64,000 nt of DNA from Microbacterium oleivorans NBRC 103075 (GCF_001552475.1 NZ_BCRG01000012.1:1-64000), one strand, 5' to 3'; shown: positions 34,418-43,916, numbered from the stretch's first letter. Notes: a model not told the origin generated them from the letters alone. Translations and numbers: made by a program.

Positions 34418-35704
34418 TCAGTCGAGCAGGTCGTGGCGGACGATGACCGCGTCGCGCGCCGGGCCGACACCGATCACCGAGATACGCGTGCCGCTCATCT
34501 TCTCGAGGGCGAGCACGTAGGCCTGCGCGGTCTGAGGCAGGTCCTCGAACGTGCGAGCGGTCGAGATGTCCTCGTCCCAGCCCGGGAAGTTCTCGAGGAT
34601 CGGCGTCGCGTGATGGAAGTCGGTCTGGTTGACCGGCACCTCGTCGAACCGGTCGCCGTCGACGTCGTAGGCGACGCAGACGGGGATCTCCTTGAGACCG
34701 GTGAGGATGTCGAGCTTCGTGAGCACGAGGTCGGTGATGCCGTTGATGCGCGTCGCGTACCGCGTGATGGGGGCGTCGTACCAGCCGACGCGGCGCGGAC
34801 GGCCGGTCGTCGTGCCGAACTCGAAGCCGCGCGACCGCAGGAAGTCACCGCTCTCGTCGAACAGTTCCGTCGGGAACGGACCCGACCCGACACGCGTCGT
34901 GTAGGCCTTCACGATGCCGACGATGCGGTCGAGGCGGTTCGGACCGACGCCCGAGCCGGTCGAGGCGCCGCCCGCCGTCGCGGACGACGACGTGACGAAC
35001 GGGTACGTGCCGTGGTCGATGTCGAGCATCGTGGCCTGGCCGCCCTCGAAAACGACGACATCGCCGGCATCCAGCGCGTTGCTGAGCATCAGTCCGGTGT
35101 CCGCGACCATCGGACGCAGTCGCTCGGCGTACGACAGCAGGTCCTCGACGACCTCGTCGACGGTGATGGCGCGGCGGTTGAAGACCTTCACCAACAGGTG
35201 GTTCTTCTGATCGAGGGCGCCTTCGACCTTCTGGCGCAGGATGTTCTCGTCGAACAGGTCCTGCACGCGGATGCCGGTGCGGTTGATCTTGTCGGCGTAG
35301 GTCGGGCCGATGCCGCGACCGGTCGTGCCGATCATCTTCTTGCCGAGGAACCGCTCGGTCACCTTGTCGAGCGTGCGGTGGTACTGCGTGATGATGTGCG
35401 CGCTCGCGCTGACCTTGAGCCGTGAGACGTCGAGACCACGGGCCTGCAGAGCACCGAGCTCGGCGAAGAGCACCTCGAGGTCGACGACGACGCCGTTGCC
35501 GATGACGGCGTTGACACCCGGCGACAGGATGCCGCTGGGCAGCAGGTGCAGGGCGTACTTCTCGTCGCCGATCACCACGGTGTGGCCGGCGTTGTTACCG
35601 CCGTTGAACTTGACGACCCAGTCGGTGCGCTCACCCAGGAGGTCGGTGGCTTTGCCCTTGCCCTCGTCTCCCCATTGAACTCCGACGATCACGATGCCTG
35701 GCAT
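34418..35704 (-). CDS. purA: Adenylosuccinate synthase
   Basis: A 428-residue enzyme making adenylosuccinate from IMP, aspartate and GTP, the first committed step to AMP. It has the P-loop [15 protein letters not shown], the catalytic His in [29 protein letters not shown], and [20 protein letters not shown] with [12 protein letters not shown]. Length is standard. The ATG at 35704 follows GGGGGAG; a longer frame upstream crosses the promoter. An inverted repeat overlaps that promoter. Confidence 0.96.
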   Translation of the reverse strand: MPGIVIVGVQWGDEGKGKATDLLGERTDWVVKFNGGNNAGHTVVIGDEKYALHLLPSGILSPGVNAVIGNGVVVDLEVLFAELGALQARGLDVSRLKVSASAHIITQYHRTLDKVTERFLGKKMIGTTGRGIGPTYADKINRTGIRVQDLFDENILRQKVEGALDQKNHLLVKVFNRRAITVDEVVEDLLSYAERLRPMVADTGLMLSNALDAGDVVVFEGGQATMLDIDHGTYPFVTSSSATAGGASTGSGVGPNRLDRIVGIVKAYTTRVGSGPFPTELFDESGDFLRSRGFEFGTTTGRPRRVGWYDAPITRYATRINGITDLVLTKLDILTGLKEIPVCVAYDVDGDRFDEVPVNQTDFHHATPILENFPGWDEDISTARTFEDLPQTAQAYVLALEKMSGTRISVIGVGPARDAVIVRHDLLD

Positions 35705-35738
35705 GGGCTCTCCCCCGTTTATCGGACGGTTACACCCC

Positions 35739-35744
35739 ATCCTA
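35739..35744 (-). promoter_or_regulatory. Predicted purA -10 box
   Basis: Minus-strand TAGGAT, giving a leader of about 28 bases. Its upstream end lies in the inverted repeat at 35741-35772. Confidence 0.45.
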
Positions 35745-35772
35745 TCGGGCCGGGTCCGCGCGGCCCGATAGG
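35741..35772. repeat. Inverted repeat over the purA promoter
   Basis: Perfect 12-bp arms CCTATCGGGCCG and CGGCCCGATAGG with an 8-base spacer. It covers the end of the purA -10 box and the region back to the -35, and lies 30 bases upstream of the -10 box of the divergent membrane-protein gene. It could be a shared operator. Confidence 0.5.
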
Positions 35773-35801
35773 CGGCATCCCTCGTCGCGCCCGCCGCGCG
35801 C

Positions 35802-35807
35802 TAGGGT
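35802..35807 (+). promoter_or_regulatory. -10 box of leaderless Pr6Pr gene
   Basis: TAGGGT, six bases, ATG at 35814. Confidence 0.5.
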
Positions 35808-35813
35808 TCGGTC

Positions 35814-36527
35814 ATGCGTACCCGAACGTGGCCGACGGTGTGGTCGGTCATCAGGCTCGTCGCCGCCGCCGTGATCACGACCGCGGTCGTGGGACAGTTC
35901 ATCACCACCATCCGCACGGCGATCGCGAACGACCGCGACATCCCCACCACGATCGCCAACTTCTTCAGCTTCTTCACGATCCTGTCGAACCTGGCGGGAG
36001 CCCTCGCGCTCCTCGCCGCGGTCATCTGGTTCTTCATGCGGCCTTCTCACGAGACCCGCGAACCCGCGGGGGTCGCGGTCGCCCTGGCCGCAGCCACGAC
36101 GTACCTCTTCATCACCGGCGTCGTCTACAACCTGCTGCTGCGCGGGTATCCGACCGCCGACGACCACGTCGCCTGGGCCAATGAGATCGTCCACGTCGTC
36201 GCTCCGCTGTTCCTGCTGATCGATCTGTTCGTCGCCCCGACGCGCCGCGCCTTGCCCCGGCGGTCGGCTCTCGTCATCCTCGCCGTCCCGATCATCTGGA
36301 TCGCCTACACGCTGCTGCGCGGGCCGCTCGTAGTCAACCCGACGACGGGCGTGGCCTTCTGGTACCCGTACCCCTTCCTCAACCCGAACGGAGTCAACGG
36401 CTGGGGTGGCGTGATCGCCTATGTGATCGGAATCGCCCTCACGTTCGCGATCGTCGCCTCGATCGTCGTGTGGGTCGGTCGTCGGCGCGTCCTCGCACTC
36501 AGCTCCGGGACGATTCCCGCACGATGA
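35814..36527 (+). CDS. Pr6Pr-family membrane protein
   Basis: A 237-residue protein with six predicted membrane helices, matching the Pr6Pr family seen in many actinobacteria. Recognisable parts are FFSFFTILSNLAGALALLAA (helix 2), ATTYLFITGVVYNLLLRG (helix 3), ANEIVHVVAPLFLLIDLFVA (helix 4) and WYPYPFLNPNGVNGWGGVIA before the last helix. The conserved N-G and H residues face the membrane core, but no function is established. Predicted leaderless; its 3' end overlaps the convergent LacI gene by 29 bases. Confidence 0.85.
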   Translation: MRTRTWPTVWSVIRLVAAAVITTAVVGQFITTIRTAIANDRDIPTTIANFFSFFTILSNLAGALALLAAVIWFFMRPSHETREPAGVAVALAAATTYLFITGVVYNLLLRGYPTADDHVAWANEIVHVVAPLFLLIDLFVAPTRRALPRRSALVILAVPIIWIAYTLLRGPLVVNPTTGVAFWYPYPFLNPNGVNGWGGVIAYVIGIALTFAIVASIVVWVGRRRVLALSSGTIPAR

Positions 36528-37506
36528 GGTGAGTCGGCAGGGGGGTGTCCTCCGTGAGTCCGTCGGGCTCCTCGACGGCGAGCAGCACCTTCTGCATCAT
36601 CAGCTCACCGAGGGCGCGGAAGTCCTGCCGCACGGTCGTCAACGGCGGCGACAGATAGGCCGCTTCGGGCACATCGTCGAACCCCACGACGGCGATGTCG
36701 CTCGGCACCTGCAGGCCGCGGGCGCGAAGCGCGGAGAGCAGGCCGATCGCCATGTGGTCGTTGCCCGCGAAGACGGCGTCCCCCGGTGCCAGCTCGAGCG
36801 TCCGCCCGATCTCGGCACCGCTCGCCGCGGTCCAGTCGCCGTGATGGGGCTCCACGACCGCCAGCTGGTGCGACGCGAGCTCGTCGCGCCACCCGCGGAT
36901 GCGCTCGATGGCATCCGGGTTCCGCGGCGGACCGGCGATGTGGAGGATGCGGCGGTGCCCCGACTCCGCGAGATGGCGCACCGCCGATCGGGCGCCCCGG
37001 TACTGGTCGATCGACACGAGCTGGGGGTTGCGGCGCTGAGTCGCGGCCGCGGCGACCATCGGCACGCCCAGGTCGAGGCCGCGGACGGCTTCCAGGACGC
37101 CGAGGTCCGTGACGACGAGCACGATCGCATCGACGCGCTGACGGAGCAGGCCCTCGACGACCGAGCGGATGCTGGCCGCATCCGTGTCGGGCGCCGTCAC
37201 CGAATCGACGGAGTATCGCTCCGCGCGGGCCGCGACGTTGAAGTGCATCGCGATCGACGTGGGCCCGAAGTCCGCCGTCCCGGGCGTGATGAGACCGATC
37301 GTCCGAGTGCGCTTCGTGACGAGCGCACGAGCGGCCGGCGACGGGCTGTACCGCAGCTGCGCCATGGCCTGCTGCACGCGTGCGCGCGTCGCGGGCCGGA
37401 CGTTCGGAAGGTCGTTGAGTACTCGCGACACCGTCTGGTGGGAGACACCCGCGAGACGGGCGACGTCGAAGATATTGGCGGACTTCGCGCCGCGCTCCTC
37501 GCTCAC
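36499..37506 (-). CDS. LacI-family regulator of the sugar ABC operon
   Basis: A 335-residue LacI-type repressor. The helix-turn-helix is NIFDVARLAGVSHQTVSRVL (11-30) with a hinge helix ending SPSPAARALVTKR. The effector domain carries TIGLITPGTADFGPTSIAMH, HIAGPPRNPDAIERIRGW, AVFAGNDHMAIGLLSALRAR and VVGFDDVPEAAYLSPPLTTV. It is the last gene of the sugar transporter operon, starting with GTG inside the ATPase stop. Three LacI-type operators lie before the first gene (43885-44009), which makes this protein the likely autoregulated repressor. Confidence 0.88.
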   Translation of the reverse strand: MSEERGAKSANIFDVARLAGVSHQTVSRVLNDLPNVRPATRARVQQAMAQLRYSPSPAARALVTKRTRTIGLITPGTADFGPTSIAMHFNVAARAERYSVDSVTAPDTDAASIRSVVEGLLRQRVDAIVLVVTDLGVLEAVRGLDLGVPMVAAAATQRRNPQLVSIDQYRGARSAVRHLAESGHRRILHIAGPPRNPDAIERIRGWRDELASHQLAVVEPHHGDWTAASGAEIGRTLELAPGDAVFAGNDHMAIGLLSALRARGLQVPSDIAVVGFDDVPEAAYLSPPLTTVRQDFRALGELMMQKVLLAVEEPDGLTEDTPLPTHLIVRESSRS

Positions 37507-39038
37507 GAATCATCCTCCGGCCGCGCCACCAGGGCGAGCAGCGAGTCGACGGTGAGCGCGTCCGCCGCGATCGTCTCGACGAGTCGCCCGGCGCGCATCA
37601 CGGCGATGCGGTTCGAGACACGCAGCACCTCTTCGAGTTCCGCCGAGATGAAAAGGACCGACAAACCGTTGTCGGCGAGGTCGGCGACGAGCCGCTGGAT
37701 CTCGACCTTCGCCCCGACATCGATGCCACGGGTCGGTTCGTCGAGGACGAGCACACGCGGCGAGAGCGCGAGAAGGCGGGCGAGGAGGACCTTCTGCTGG
37801 TTGCCGCCCGAAAGGGTGCCCGCGGGACGGTCCGGATCGGCGGGCCGGATGTCGAGAGCCTCGATCCAGCTCATCGCCAACTCGCGACGTCGCGTGTTCG
37901 TGAGTCGGTGCAGGATGCCGCGGTCCGCCTGAAGCGCCAGCGTGATGTTGTCCTGCACGCTGAGGTCGCCGATGATGCCCTCGGTGCGACGGTTCTCGGA
38001 CGAGTAGACGATGCCCTGGCCGATCGCGCGACGCGGCGACGGGAGATTCGCGGGCGCACCGCCGATCTCGAGCACCCCGGCATCCGGTCGGTCGACGCCG
38101 GTGAGCGCGCGCGCCAGCTCGCTCCGACCCGAGCCGAGGAGCCCCGCAAGGCCGACGACCTCGCCCTCGCCGATCTCGAGGTTCGCCTCGGTGAGCCCCC
38201 TACCCGAGGCGAGATCGCGTCCGGCGAGTGCGACCGGAACGGATGCCGCGGCATCCTCTCGCGGGTGAACCTCCATCTCGTCGGCACCACGGCCGAGCAT
38301 CTTCTCGACGAGGTCGATGCGCAGGAGCTCGGCCGGCACGTACTCGCCGATGAGCCGGCCGCCGCGGAGGACGGTGATGCGGTCGCAGATCTCGTAGACC
38401 TGATCGAGGAAGTGCGACACGAACAGCACGGCGACGCCGCGCGCCGTCAGCTCGCGGATGACGCGGAACAGCTCGGCGACCTCGTCGAGGTCGAGGCTGG
38501 AGGTCGGTTCGTCGAGCACGACGACGCGCGCGTCGACCGAGATCGCGCGGGCGATCGCGACGAGCTGCTGCACCGCGAGCGAATGCCCCGACAGCCGCGT
38601 GCGCGGATCGATGTCGAGGCCGAGCGAGTCGAGGATCACGGCGGCTCGGCGGTGCGTCTCGCGCCAGTCGATCCCGCCGAGGCGGTGGCTCTCGCGTCCG
38701 AGCAGGACGTTTTCGCCGACCGAGAGGTTCGGCAGGAGATCGATCTCCTGGTAGACCGCGCTGATCCCCGCGGCGAGCGCATCGGCCGGCGAGGCGAAGT
38801 GCACCGGTTCGCCGCCGACGCGGATCGCGCCGGCATCCGGTCGCAGCGCACCGGTGATCGCCTTGATGAGCGTGGACTTGCCGGCGCCGTTCTCGCCCAT
38901 GAGCGAGTGGACCTCACCCGGCAGCAGGCGGAAGTCGACGGCGTCGAGCACCGTCTCGGCGCCGAAGCGAACGGTCGCGCCGGTCACTTCCACGACCGGC
39001 GCGACCGCTGCTTCGCGCGCATCCATACGGACCATCAT
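37503..39038 (-). CDS. Sugar ABC transporter ATPase (second copy)
   Basis: A 511-residue ATPase with two fused ABC modules, as in ribose/galactofuranose importers. The first module has GENGAGKSTLIKAITG and SSLDLDEVAELFRVI; the second has GLLGSGRSELARAL in place of a full Walker A, signature LSGGNQQKVLLARLL, and EPTRGIDVGAK. It is clearly paralogous to the ATPase encoded at 41135-42727 of the same operon (for example YQEIDLLPNLSVGENVLLGR against YQEVNLCTNLSVGENVMLGR). Two such genes in one operon is uncommon. The start chosen is nearest to GGGGGAGG; ATGs at 39035 and 39026 are possible. Confidence 0.86.
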   Translation of the reverse strand: MMVRMDAREAAVAPVVEVTGATVRFGAETVLDAVDFRLLPGEVHSLMGENGAGKSTLIKAITGALRPDAGAIRVGGEPVHFASPADALAAGISAVYQEIDLLPNLSVGENVLLGRESHRLGGIDWRETHRRAAVILDSLGLDIDPRTRLSGHSLAVQQLVAIARAISVDARVVVLDEPTSSLDLDEVAELFRVIRELTARGVAVLFVSHFLDQVYEICDRITVLRGGRLIGEYVPAELLRIDLVEKMLGRGADEMEVHPREDAAASVPVALAGRDLASGRGLTEANLEIGEGEVVGLAGLLGSGRSELARALTGVDRPDAGVLEIGGAPANLPSPRRAIGQGIVYSSENRRTEGIIGDLSVQDNITLALQADRGILHRLTNTRRRELAMSWIEALDIRPADPDRPAGTLSGGNQQKVLLARLLALSPRVLVLDEPTRGIDVGAKVEIQRLVADLADNGLSVLFISAELEEVLRVSNRIAVMRAGRLVETIAADALTVDSLLALVARPEDDS

Positions 39039-39063
39039 GCCCGCGGTGAGCCTCCCCCGAGGT

Positions 39064-40092
39064 TCACCGTGACGTTCGCGCCGTCCGCGCGACCAGCAGG
39101 CGCTGCACGACCACGAAGACGAGCAGCAGCGTGCCGATCGTGATGCGCGTCCAGGACTGGTCGACGCCGAGGAACGAGATCGCCGTCTTGATGGTGCCGT
39201 AAACGAACACGCCGATCATCGAGCCGAGGACGAACCCGCTGCCGCCCGTGAGCAGCGTGCCGCCGATCACCACGGCGGCGATGGTGTCGAGCTCGGTCCC
39301 GATGCCGTTCAGCGGGTAGGACGCCCCGGTATACGCCGTGAAGACGACACCGGCGAGCCCCGCGCACACCCCGCTGATGACGTAGGCCAGCAGCTTGGTG
39401 CGGACCACCGGCAGACCCATGAGCCGCGCCGACTGCTCGTTGCCGCCGATCGCGTAGATCGTGCGTCCGAATCGGGTGAACTGCAGGATCAGGATGCCGA
39501 CGACCACCACGACGAGGGCGAGGATGCCGGTCGGCGTCAGGTAGAAGCTGCCCGGCCCGCCCTGCATGCGCGTCGACTGCAGCCAGAGGATCGCGGGCTC
39601 CTCGACGCGGATCGACGACAGGCTCACCATGAATGCGAGCCCGCGGGCCGCGAACATCGCCGCGAGCGACGCGATGAACGGCTGCACCCCGAAGTACTGC
39701 ACCAGGACTCCGACGAACAGACCCATCAGCGCACCGAGGACGAGCATGACCGGGATGACGATAGCGACCGGTGTGCCCTGACTCAGCATGCTGGCCCCCA
39801 GCATCCCGGTGAACGCCATGACCGCGCCGACCGACAGGTCGATGCCGCCGGTGAGGATGACGAAGGTCATGCCGACCGCGAGGATCAGCAGGTACGCGTT
39901 GTCGAGCAGAAGCGCCGACAGCACGCGCGGCGTGACGAAGTTGCCGAAGTAGGCCTGCGCCCCGATCAGCATCGCGACCAGGATGACGACGGCCGCGAAG
40001 ACGGGCACCCACGAGGCGTGCCGGCTGCGGAAGCGCTGGATGGTTTCGGCGAAACCGCCGGTCCGGCTGACATCTGCGGTTACAGCGCTCAC
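39064..40092 (-). CDS. yjfF: Sugar ABC transporter permease, YjfF-like
   Basis: A 342-residue permease of the BPD_transp_2 type with about eight to ten helices. Typical segments are AVGMTFVILTGGIDLSVGAV, FGVQPFIASLAAMFAARGLA, YAIGGNEQSARLMGLPVVRT and ELDTIAAVVIGGTLLTGGSG. Pairing with a second permease and a YtfQ-like binding protein suggests a galactofuranose-type importer, but other pentoses or hexoses are possible. The GTG start overlaps the stop of the partner permease. Confidence 0.82.
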   Translation of the reverse strand: MSAVTADVSRTGGFAETIQRFRSRHASWVPVFAAVVILVAMLIGAQAYFGNFVTPRVLSALLLDNAYLLILAVGMTFVILTGGIDLSVGAVMAFTGMLGASMLSQGTPVAIVIPVMLVLGALMGLFVGVLVQYFGVQPFIASLAAMFAARGLAFMVSLSSIRVEEPAILWLQSTRMQGGPGSFYLTPTGILALVVVVVGILILQFTRFGRTIYAIGGNEQSARLMGLPVVRTKLLAYVISGVCAGLAGVVFTAYTGASYPLNGIGTELDTIAAVVIGGTLLTGGSGFVLGSMIGVFVYGTIKTAISFLGVDQSWTRITIGTLLLVFVVVQRLLVARTARTSR

Positions 40093-41138
40093 GAGGCGAC
40101 CTCCACGGTGCGACGGCCGCCGCCTCGGACGGCCTCAACCGCCTTGGCGAACAGCGAGCGGGTGCGCGGCGACTGCACGAGCACCACGATGACGACGACG
40201 ATCGCGAGGAACAGGGGGCTGACCGCCGGCGGGACCCCGAGGAAGGTGATCGTGGACTTGAGGGTCTGGATCGTGAAGACACCGACGACGGTGCCCGCGA
40301 TCGTGAACTTGCCGCCCATGAGGCTCGTGCCGCCGAGCACGACCGCGAGGATCGCATCGAGCTCGATGTAGAGGCCGGAGGCGTTGGCGTCGGCAGCCAT
40401 GATGTTCGACGAGTAAAGGATGCCGGCGAACCCGGCGAGCAGGCCGCTCGCCGCATACGCACCCCAGATGATGCCGCGCGAACGCACTCCGGCGAGGCGG
40501 CTGGCCTCGGGGTTGATGCCGACGGCCTCGGTGAGCACACCCAGCGCCGTCCGGCGCTGCAGGACCGCGACGATGACGATCGCGACGACCGACATGTAGA
40601 AGGCGAATGGCAGGCCGACGAGGTATCCCTGCGCCATGAAGCGGTAGGGAGCGCTCGTGATGGTCGTGATGAAGCCGCCTGTGATGAGGAGGGCGACGCC
40701 GCGGCCGGCGAGCATGAGCACGAGGGTCGCGATGATCGGCTGTACCCCGACGACGGCGACGAGGAACCCGTTCCAGATGCCCAGCAGCAGCGCGACGAAG
40801 ACGGCGAGCGCGATCGCGATGAGCACCGTGGACAGGTCCTCCGGAGCGGGCGACGCGGAGATGTAGGTCAGGGCGACCGCGCCCGAGACCGCCATGATGG
40901 CGCCCACCGAGAGGTCGATGCCGCGCGTCGCGATCACGAGCGTCATGCCCAGGGCGACGAGCATCAGCGGCGCACTGTTGCGAAGGATGTCCATCAGCGG
41001 GCCGTACAGCTGGCCGTTCTGCACCGTGATCGAGATGAAGGATGGTCGCGCGATCGTGTTGACGATCACGAGCACGAGGAGTGCGGCGATCGGCCAGACG
41101 AGGCGGTGCGCCAGGAAGCGCTTCAGGGTCGGGTTCAT
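40089..41138 (-). CDS. ytfT: Sugar ABC transporter permease, YtfT-like
   Basis: A 349-residue permease of the same family as the gene after it. It shows LVALGMTLVIATRGIDLSVG, VVGVQPIIATLVLMLAGRGV, AVGINPEASRLAGVRSRGII and LDAILAVVLGGTSLMGGKFT. About nine hydrophobic helices. The two permeases should form a heterodimer. Its ATG overlaps the stop of the first ATPase gene. Confidence 0.82.
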   Translation of the reverse strand: MNPTLKRFLAHRLVWPIAALLVLVIVNTIARPSFISITVQNGQLYGPLMDILRNSAPLMLVALGMTLVIATRGIDLSVGAIMAVSGAVALTYISASPAPEDLSTVLIAIALAVFVALLLGIWNGFLVAVVGVQPIIATLVLMLAGRGVALLITGGFITTITSAPYRFMAQGYLVGLPFAFYMSVVAIVIVAVLQRRTALGVLTEAVGINPEASRLAGVRSRGIIWGAYAASGLLAGFAGILYSSNIMAADANASGLYIELDAILAVVLGGTSLMGGKFTIAGTVVGVFTIQTLKSTITFLGVPPAVSPLFLAIVVVIVVLVQSPRTRSLFAKAVEAVRGGGRRTVEVAS

Positions 41139-42727
41139 GCCGCTGTCTCCGGGTTGAGGCGAGACGACGTCGTCTCGCCGGACTCTTGCGCGATGAGGGC
41201 GACCAGATCGTCGACCGTCACGTCGGTGGCGTCCAGTTCGCCGATCTTAGAACGGTCGCGGAGCACCACGATGCGCTGGGCGATGCGGACGACCTCCTCC
41301 AACTCCGAGGAGATGAAGACGACCGACAGGCCCTCCGCCGACAGCTCGGCGACCTTGCGCTGGATGTCGGCCTTCGCACCGACGTCGATGCCGCGCGTGG
41401 GCTCATCGAGGATGATCAACTGCGGCGCCGTGGCGAGCCATCGCGCGAGCAGGACCTTCTGCTGGTTGCCGCCGGAGAGGTTGCGCACGAGCGCGTTCGG
41501 GTCCGCAGGACGGACTCCGAGGGCGGTGATGTACTCCGAGACGATCGCATCGCGCTCGGCGCGGCCGATCGGGCGCATCGCGCCGCGCTTGGCCTGGATG
41601 CCGAGGACGATGTTCTCCGCCACGGTGAGGTCGGCGATGATCCCCTCGGCGCGGCGGTCCTCGCTCGAGAAGGCGATGCGCTTGTCGATCGCGTGGCGCG
41701 GGTTCGTGATGCGGGCGGCATCCCCTCGCACGGCGTGCGTGCCGGTGTCGGCGCGGTCGGCGCCGTAGACGAGGCGCACGAGTTCGCTGCGTCCCGAGCC
41801 CAGGAGGCCCGCGATACCGACGATCTCGCCCTCGTAGACCTCCATGTCGACGGGTTCGATGACGTTCTTGCGGCCGAGGCCGTCGATGCGGAGCACCGGT
41901 GTCGCGGTGCGGTCGATCTCGCGCTCGGACGTCCGGGCGAGCGCCTCGAGCTCGTCGAGCTGGCGACCGATCATCTTCGCGATGAGTTCGCCGCGGGGCA
42001 GCTCGGCCGGCAGGTACTCCCCCACCAGCTGACCGTTGCGAAGAACGGTGAGCCGGTCGGAGATCTCGTATACCTGGTCGAGGAAGTGGGTGACGAAGAG
42101 GATGGCGACACCGCGGTCGCGGAGTCCGCGGACGACGGTGAACAGCTGCTCGACCTCGCTGCGGTCGAGGCTCGAGGTCGGCTCGTCGAGGACGAGCACG
42201 CGGGCATCGGCGACGGTGGCGCGGCTGATCGCCACGAGCTGCTGCACCGCGATGGAGTGAGACGACAGCGCAGAGCGCGGATCGATGTCGAGGCCGAGGG
42301 CCGCAAGGTAGCGCGTCGCCTCCCGGTGGGTGGCCCGCCAGTCGATGAAGCCGGCTCGCCGCACCTCGCGGCCGAGCATGACGTTCTCGCCGACCGACAG
42401 GTTCGTGCAGAGGTTGACCTCTTGATACACGGTGGAGATTCCGGATGCCTCGGCATCGGCCGTCGAGCGGAAGACCCGCTGCTCACCAGCCACCTCGATC
42501 GTCCCGCCGTCGATCGAGTAGACACCCGTCAGCGCTTTGATGAGCGTGGACTTGCCCGCTCCGTTCTCACCCATGAGGGTGTGGACCTCACCAGCGCGGA
42601 GCGTGAGGTCGACCCGGTCCAGGGCGAGGACCCCGGGGAAGCGGATCGTGACGTCCCGCATCCGCACGACCTCGTCATGCTGCGGGGCGGTGGCCGGGGA
42701 CTCCGGCGTGGCTGCGACATCGACCAT
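41135..42727 (-). CDS. ytfR: Sugar ABC transporter ATPase, YtfR-like
   Basis: A 530-residue tandem ABC ATPase. The first module has GENGAGKSTLIKALTG, VLVLDEPTSSLDRSEVEQLF and VTHFLDQVYEI; the second has GLLGSGRSELVRLVYGAD, LSGGNQQKVLLARWL and IILDEPTRGIDVGAK. The order binding protein - ATPase - permease - permease follows E. coli ytfQRT-yjfF. It is preceded by a strong hairpin that separates it from the binding-protein gene, probably lowering its expression relative to that gene. Confidence 0.86.
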   Translation of the reverse strand: MVDVAATPESPATAPQHDEVVRMRDVTIRFPGVLALDRVDLTLRAGEVHTLMGENGAGKSTLIKALTGVYSIDGGTIEVAGEQRVFRSTADAEASGISTVYQEVNLCTNLSVGENVMLGREVRRAGFIDWRATHREATRYLAALGLDIDPRSALSSHSIAVQQLVAISRATVADARVLVLDEPTSSLDRSEVEQLFTVVRGLRDRGVAILFVTHFLDQVYEISDRLTVLRNGQLVGEYLPAELPRGELIAKMIGRQLDELEALARTSEREIDRTATPVLRIDGLGRKNVIEPVDMEVYEGEIVGIAGLLGSGRSELVRLVYGADRADTGTHAVRGDAARITNPRHAIDKRIAFSSEDRRAEGIIADLTVAENIVLGIQAKRGAMRPIGRAERDAIVSEYITALGVRPADPNALVRNLSGGNQQKVLLARWLATAPQLIILDEPTRGIDVGAKADIQRKVAELSAEGLSVVFISSELEEVVRIAQRIVVLRDRSKIGELDATDVTVDDLVALIAQESGETTSSRLNPETAA

Positions 42728-42749
42728 GAGGCGCGCCTTTCCGTGATGA

Positions 42750-42780
42750 CCGCCGGGGACCGGAGTCCGGTCCCCGGCGG
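42750..42780. terminator. Intra-operon hairpin after the binding-protein gene
   Basis: 14-bp perfect stem CCGCCGGGGACCGG/CCGGTCCCCGGCGG with an AGT loop, between the binding-protein and ATPase genes on the minus strand. Likely partial terminator or mRNA stabiliser that favours binding-protein production. Confidence 0.65.
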
Positions 42781-42829
42781 TGTTCGGTGACCCCTCACTC
42801 AGCGGAGAGGGATCGGGAGGGTCTGTCGA

Positions 42830-43813
42830 TCAGTACGGACGGGAGTCCAGAACCTCGGCGGCCTGCTCCTGCGTGAACGACTGGTCCTCGACGATGGTGC
42901 GCTTCTCGACCGTCTTGCCGTCGACGACGTCCTTGACGAGGGCCGCAGCCTTCTCACCGAGCAGCGGGTTGCACTCCACGATGAAGTTGAACTCGCCGTT
43001 GGCCAGAGCCGTCATACCGTCCTTGACCGCGTCGATCGTGACGATCTGGATGTCCTTGCCGGGGGTCAGACCCGCTGCCTTGATGGCATCGAGAGCGCCC
43101 AGGCCCATGTCGTCGTTGTGAGCGAAGAGGACGTTGATGTCCTTGCCGTACTTCTGGAGGTAGCCCTCCATGACCTTCTTGCCACCGTCACGGGTGAAGT
43201 CACCCGTCTGCGAGTCCATCACCTTCACGTCCGTGCCCTTGATGGCCTCATCGAAGCCGGTGGCGCGGTCGAGGGCGGCCGACGAACCCGTCGTGCCCTC
43301 GAGGACGACGAGGTTCGCGCCCTTACCGTCGAAGTTCTCCTTGACCCACTCGCCGGCAGTGCGACCCTCCTGCTCGAAGTCGAGGCCGACCCACGAGGCG
43401 TACAGGTCGTCGCTCGCCGAGACCGTGCGGTCTTCGAGGATGACGGGGATGCCGGCATCCTTTGCTTCCTTGAGGACGTCGTCCCAGCCATCGACCGTGA
43501 TGGGGGCGATGACGATGGCGTCCACTCCCTGGTTGATGAAGTTGCGGACCGCGGAGATCTGCGCCTCCTGCTTGTTGTCGGCGGCGTTGAAGGTCAGCTT
43601 GAAACCGTTCTCCTCAGAGAAGGCCTTCTTCATCGACTCGGTGTTCGCTGCGCGCCATCCGGACTCGGAGCCCGTCTGCGCGAAACCGACCGTGATCAGA
43701 TCGCTGCCACCGCCGTTGCCACCGGCGCCGGGTGCGCCACCGCCGGCACAACCTGTCGCGACCATGGCCAGCGCTCCCAGCATGGCGGCTGCCGCGAAAA
43801 TGCTCTTCTTCAT
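42830..43813 (-). CDS. ytfQ: Sugar ABC transporter substrate-binding lipoprotein, YtfQ-like
   Basis: A 327-residue lipoprotein with lipobox VATGC (Cys22), a Gly-rich linker and a ribose-binding-type domain. Features are ITVGFAQTGSESGWRAANTE, DNKQEAQISAVRNFINQGVD, GIPVILEDRTVSASDDLYAS and FAHNDDMGLGALDAIKAAGL. The opening GFAQTGSESGWR and the downstream gene set match the galactofuranose-binding protein YtfQ. GGAGG lies seven bases before the ATG at 43813. First gene of the operon, under LacI-type operators. Confidence 0.86.
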   Translation of the reverse strand: MKKSIFAAAAMLGALAMVATGCAGGGAPGAGGNGGGSDLITVGFAQTGSESGWRAANTESMKKAFSEENGFKLTFNAADNKQEAQISAVRNFINQGVDAIVIAPITVDGWDDVLKEAKDAGIPVILEDRTVSASDDLYASWVGLDFEQEGRTAGEWVKENFDGKGANLVVLEGTTGSSAALDRATGFDEAIKGTDVKVMDSQTGDFTRDGGKKVMEGYLQKYGKDINVLFAHNDDMGLGALDAIKAAGLTPGKDIQIVTIDAVKDGMTALANGEFNFIVECNPLLGEKAAALVKDVVDGKTVEKRTIVEDQSFTQEQAAEVLDSRPY

Positions 43814-43884
43814 CCCTAAACCTCCTCGTTCGGGTCCGGCCGAGGGCCGGTGACCGTCGCCGCCATGGCGATCGGTTGCTCGAA

Positions 43885-43898
43885 TGTTAGCCTTCACA
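43885..43898. promoter_or_regulatory. LacI-type operator 1
   Basis: TGTTAGCCTTCACA, overlapping a minus-strand TAACAT that can be the -10 box of the sugar operon. One of three related 14-bp pseudo-palindromes in this gap. Confidence 0.6.
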
Positions 43899-43916
43899 TT
43901 TCTCTCAGCACCAGGT

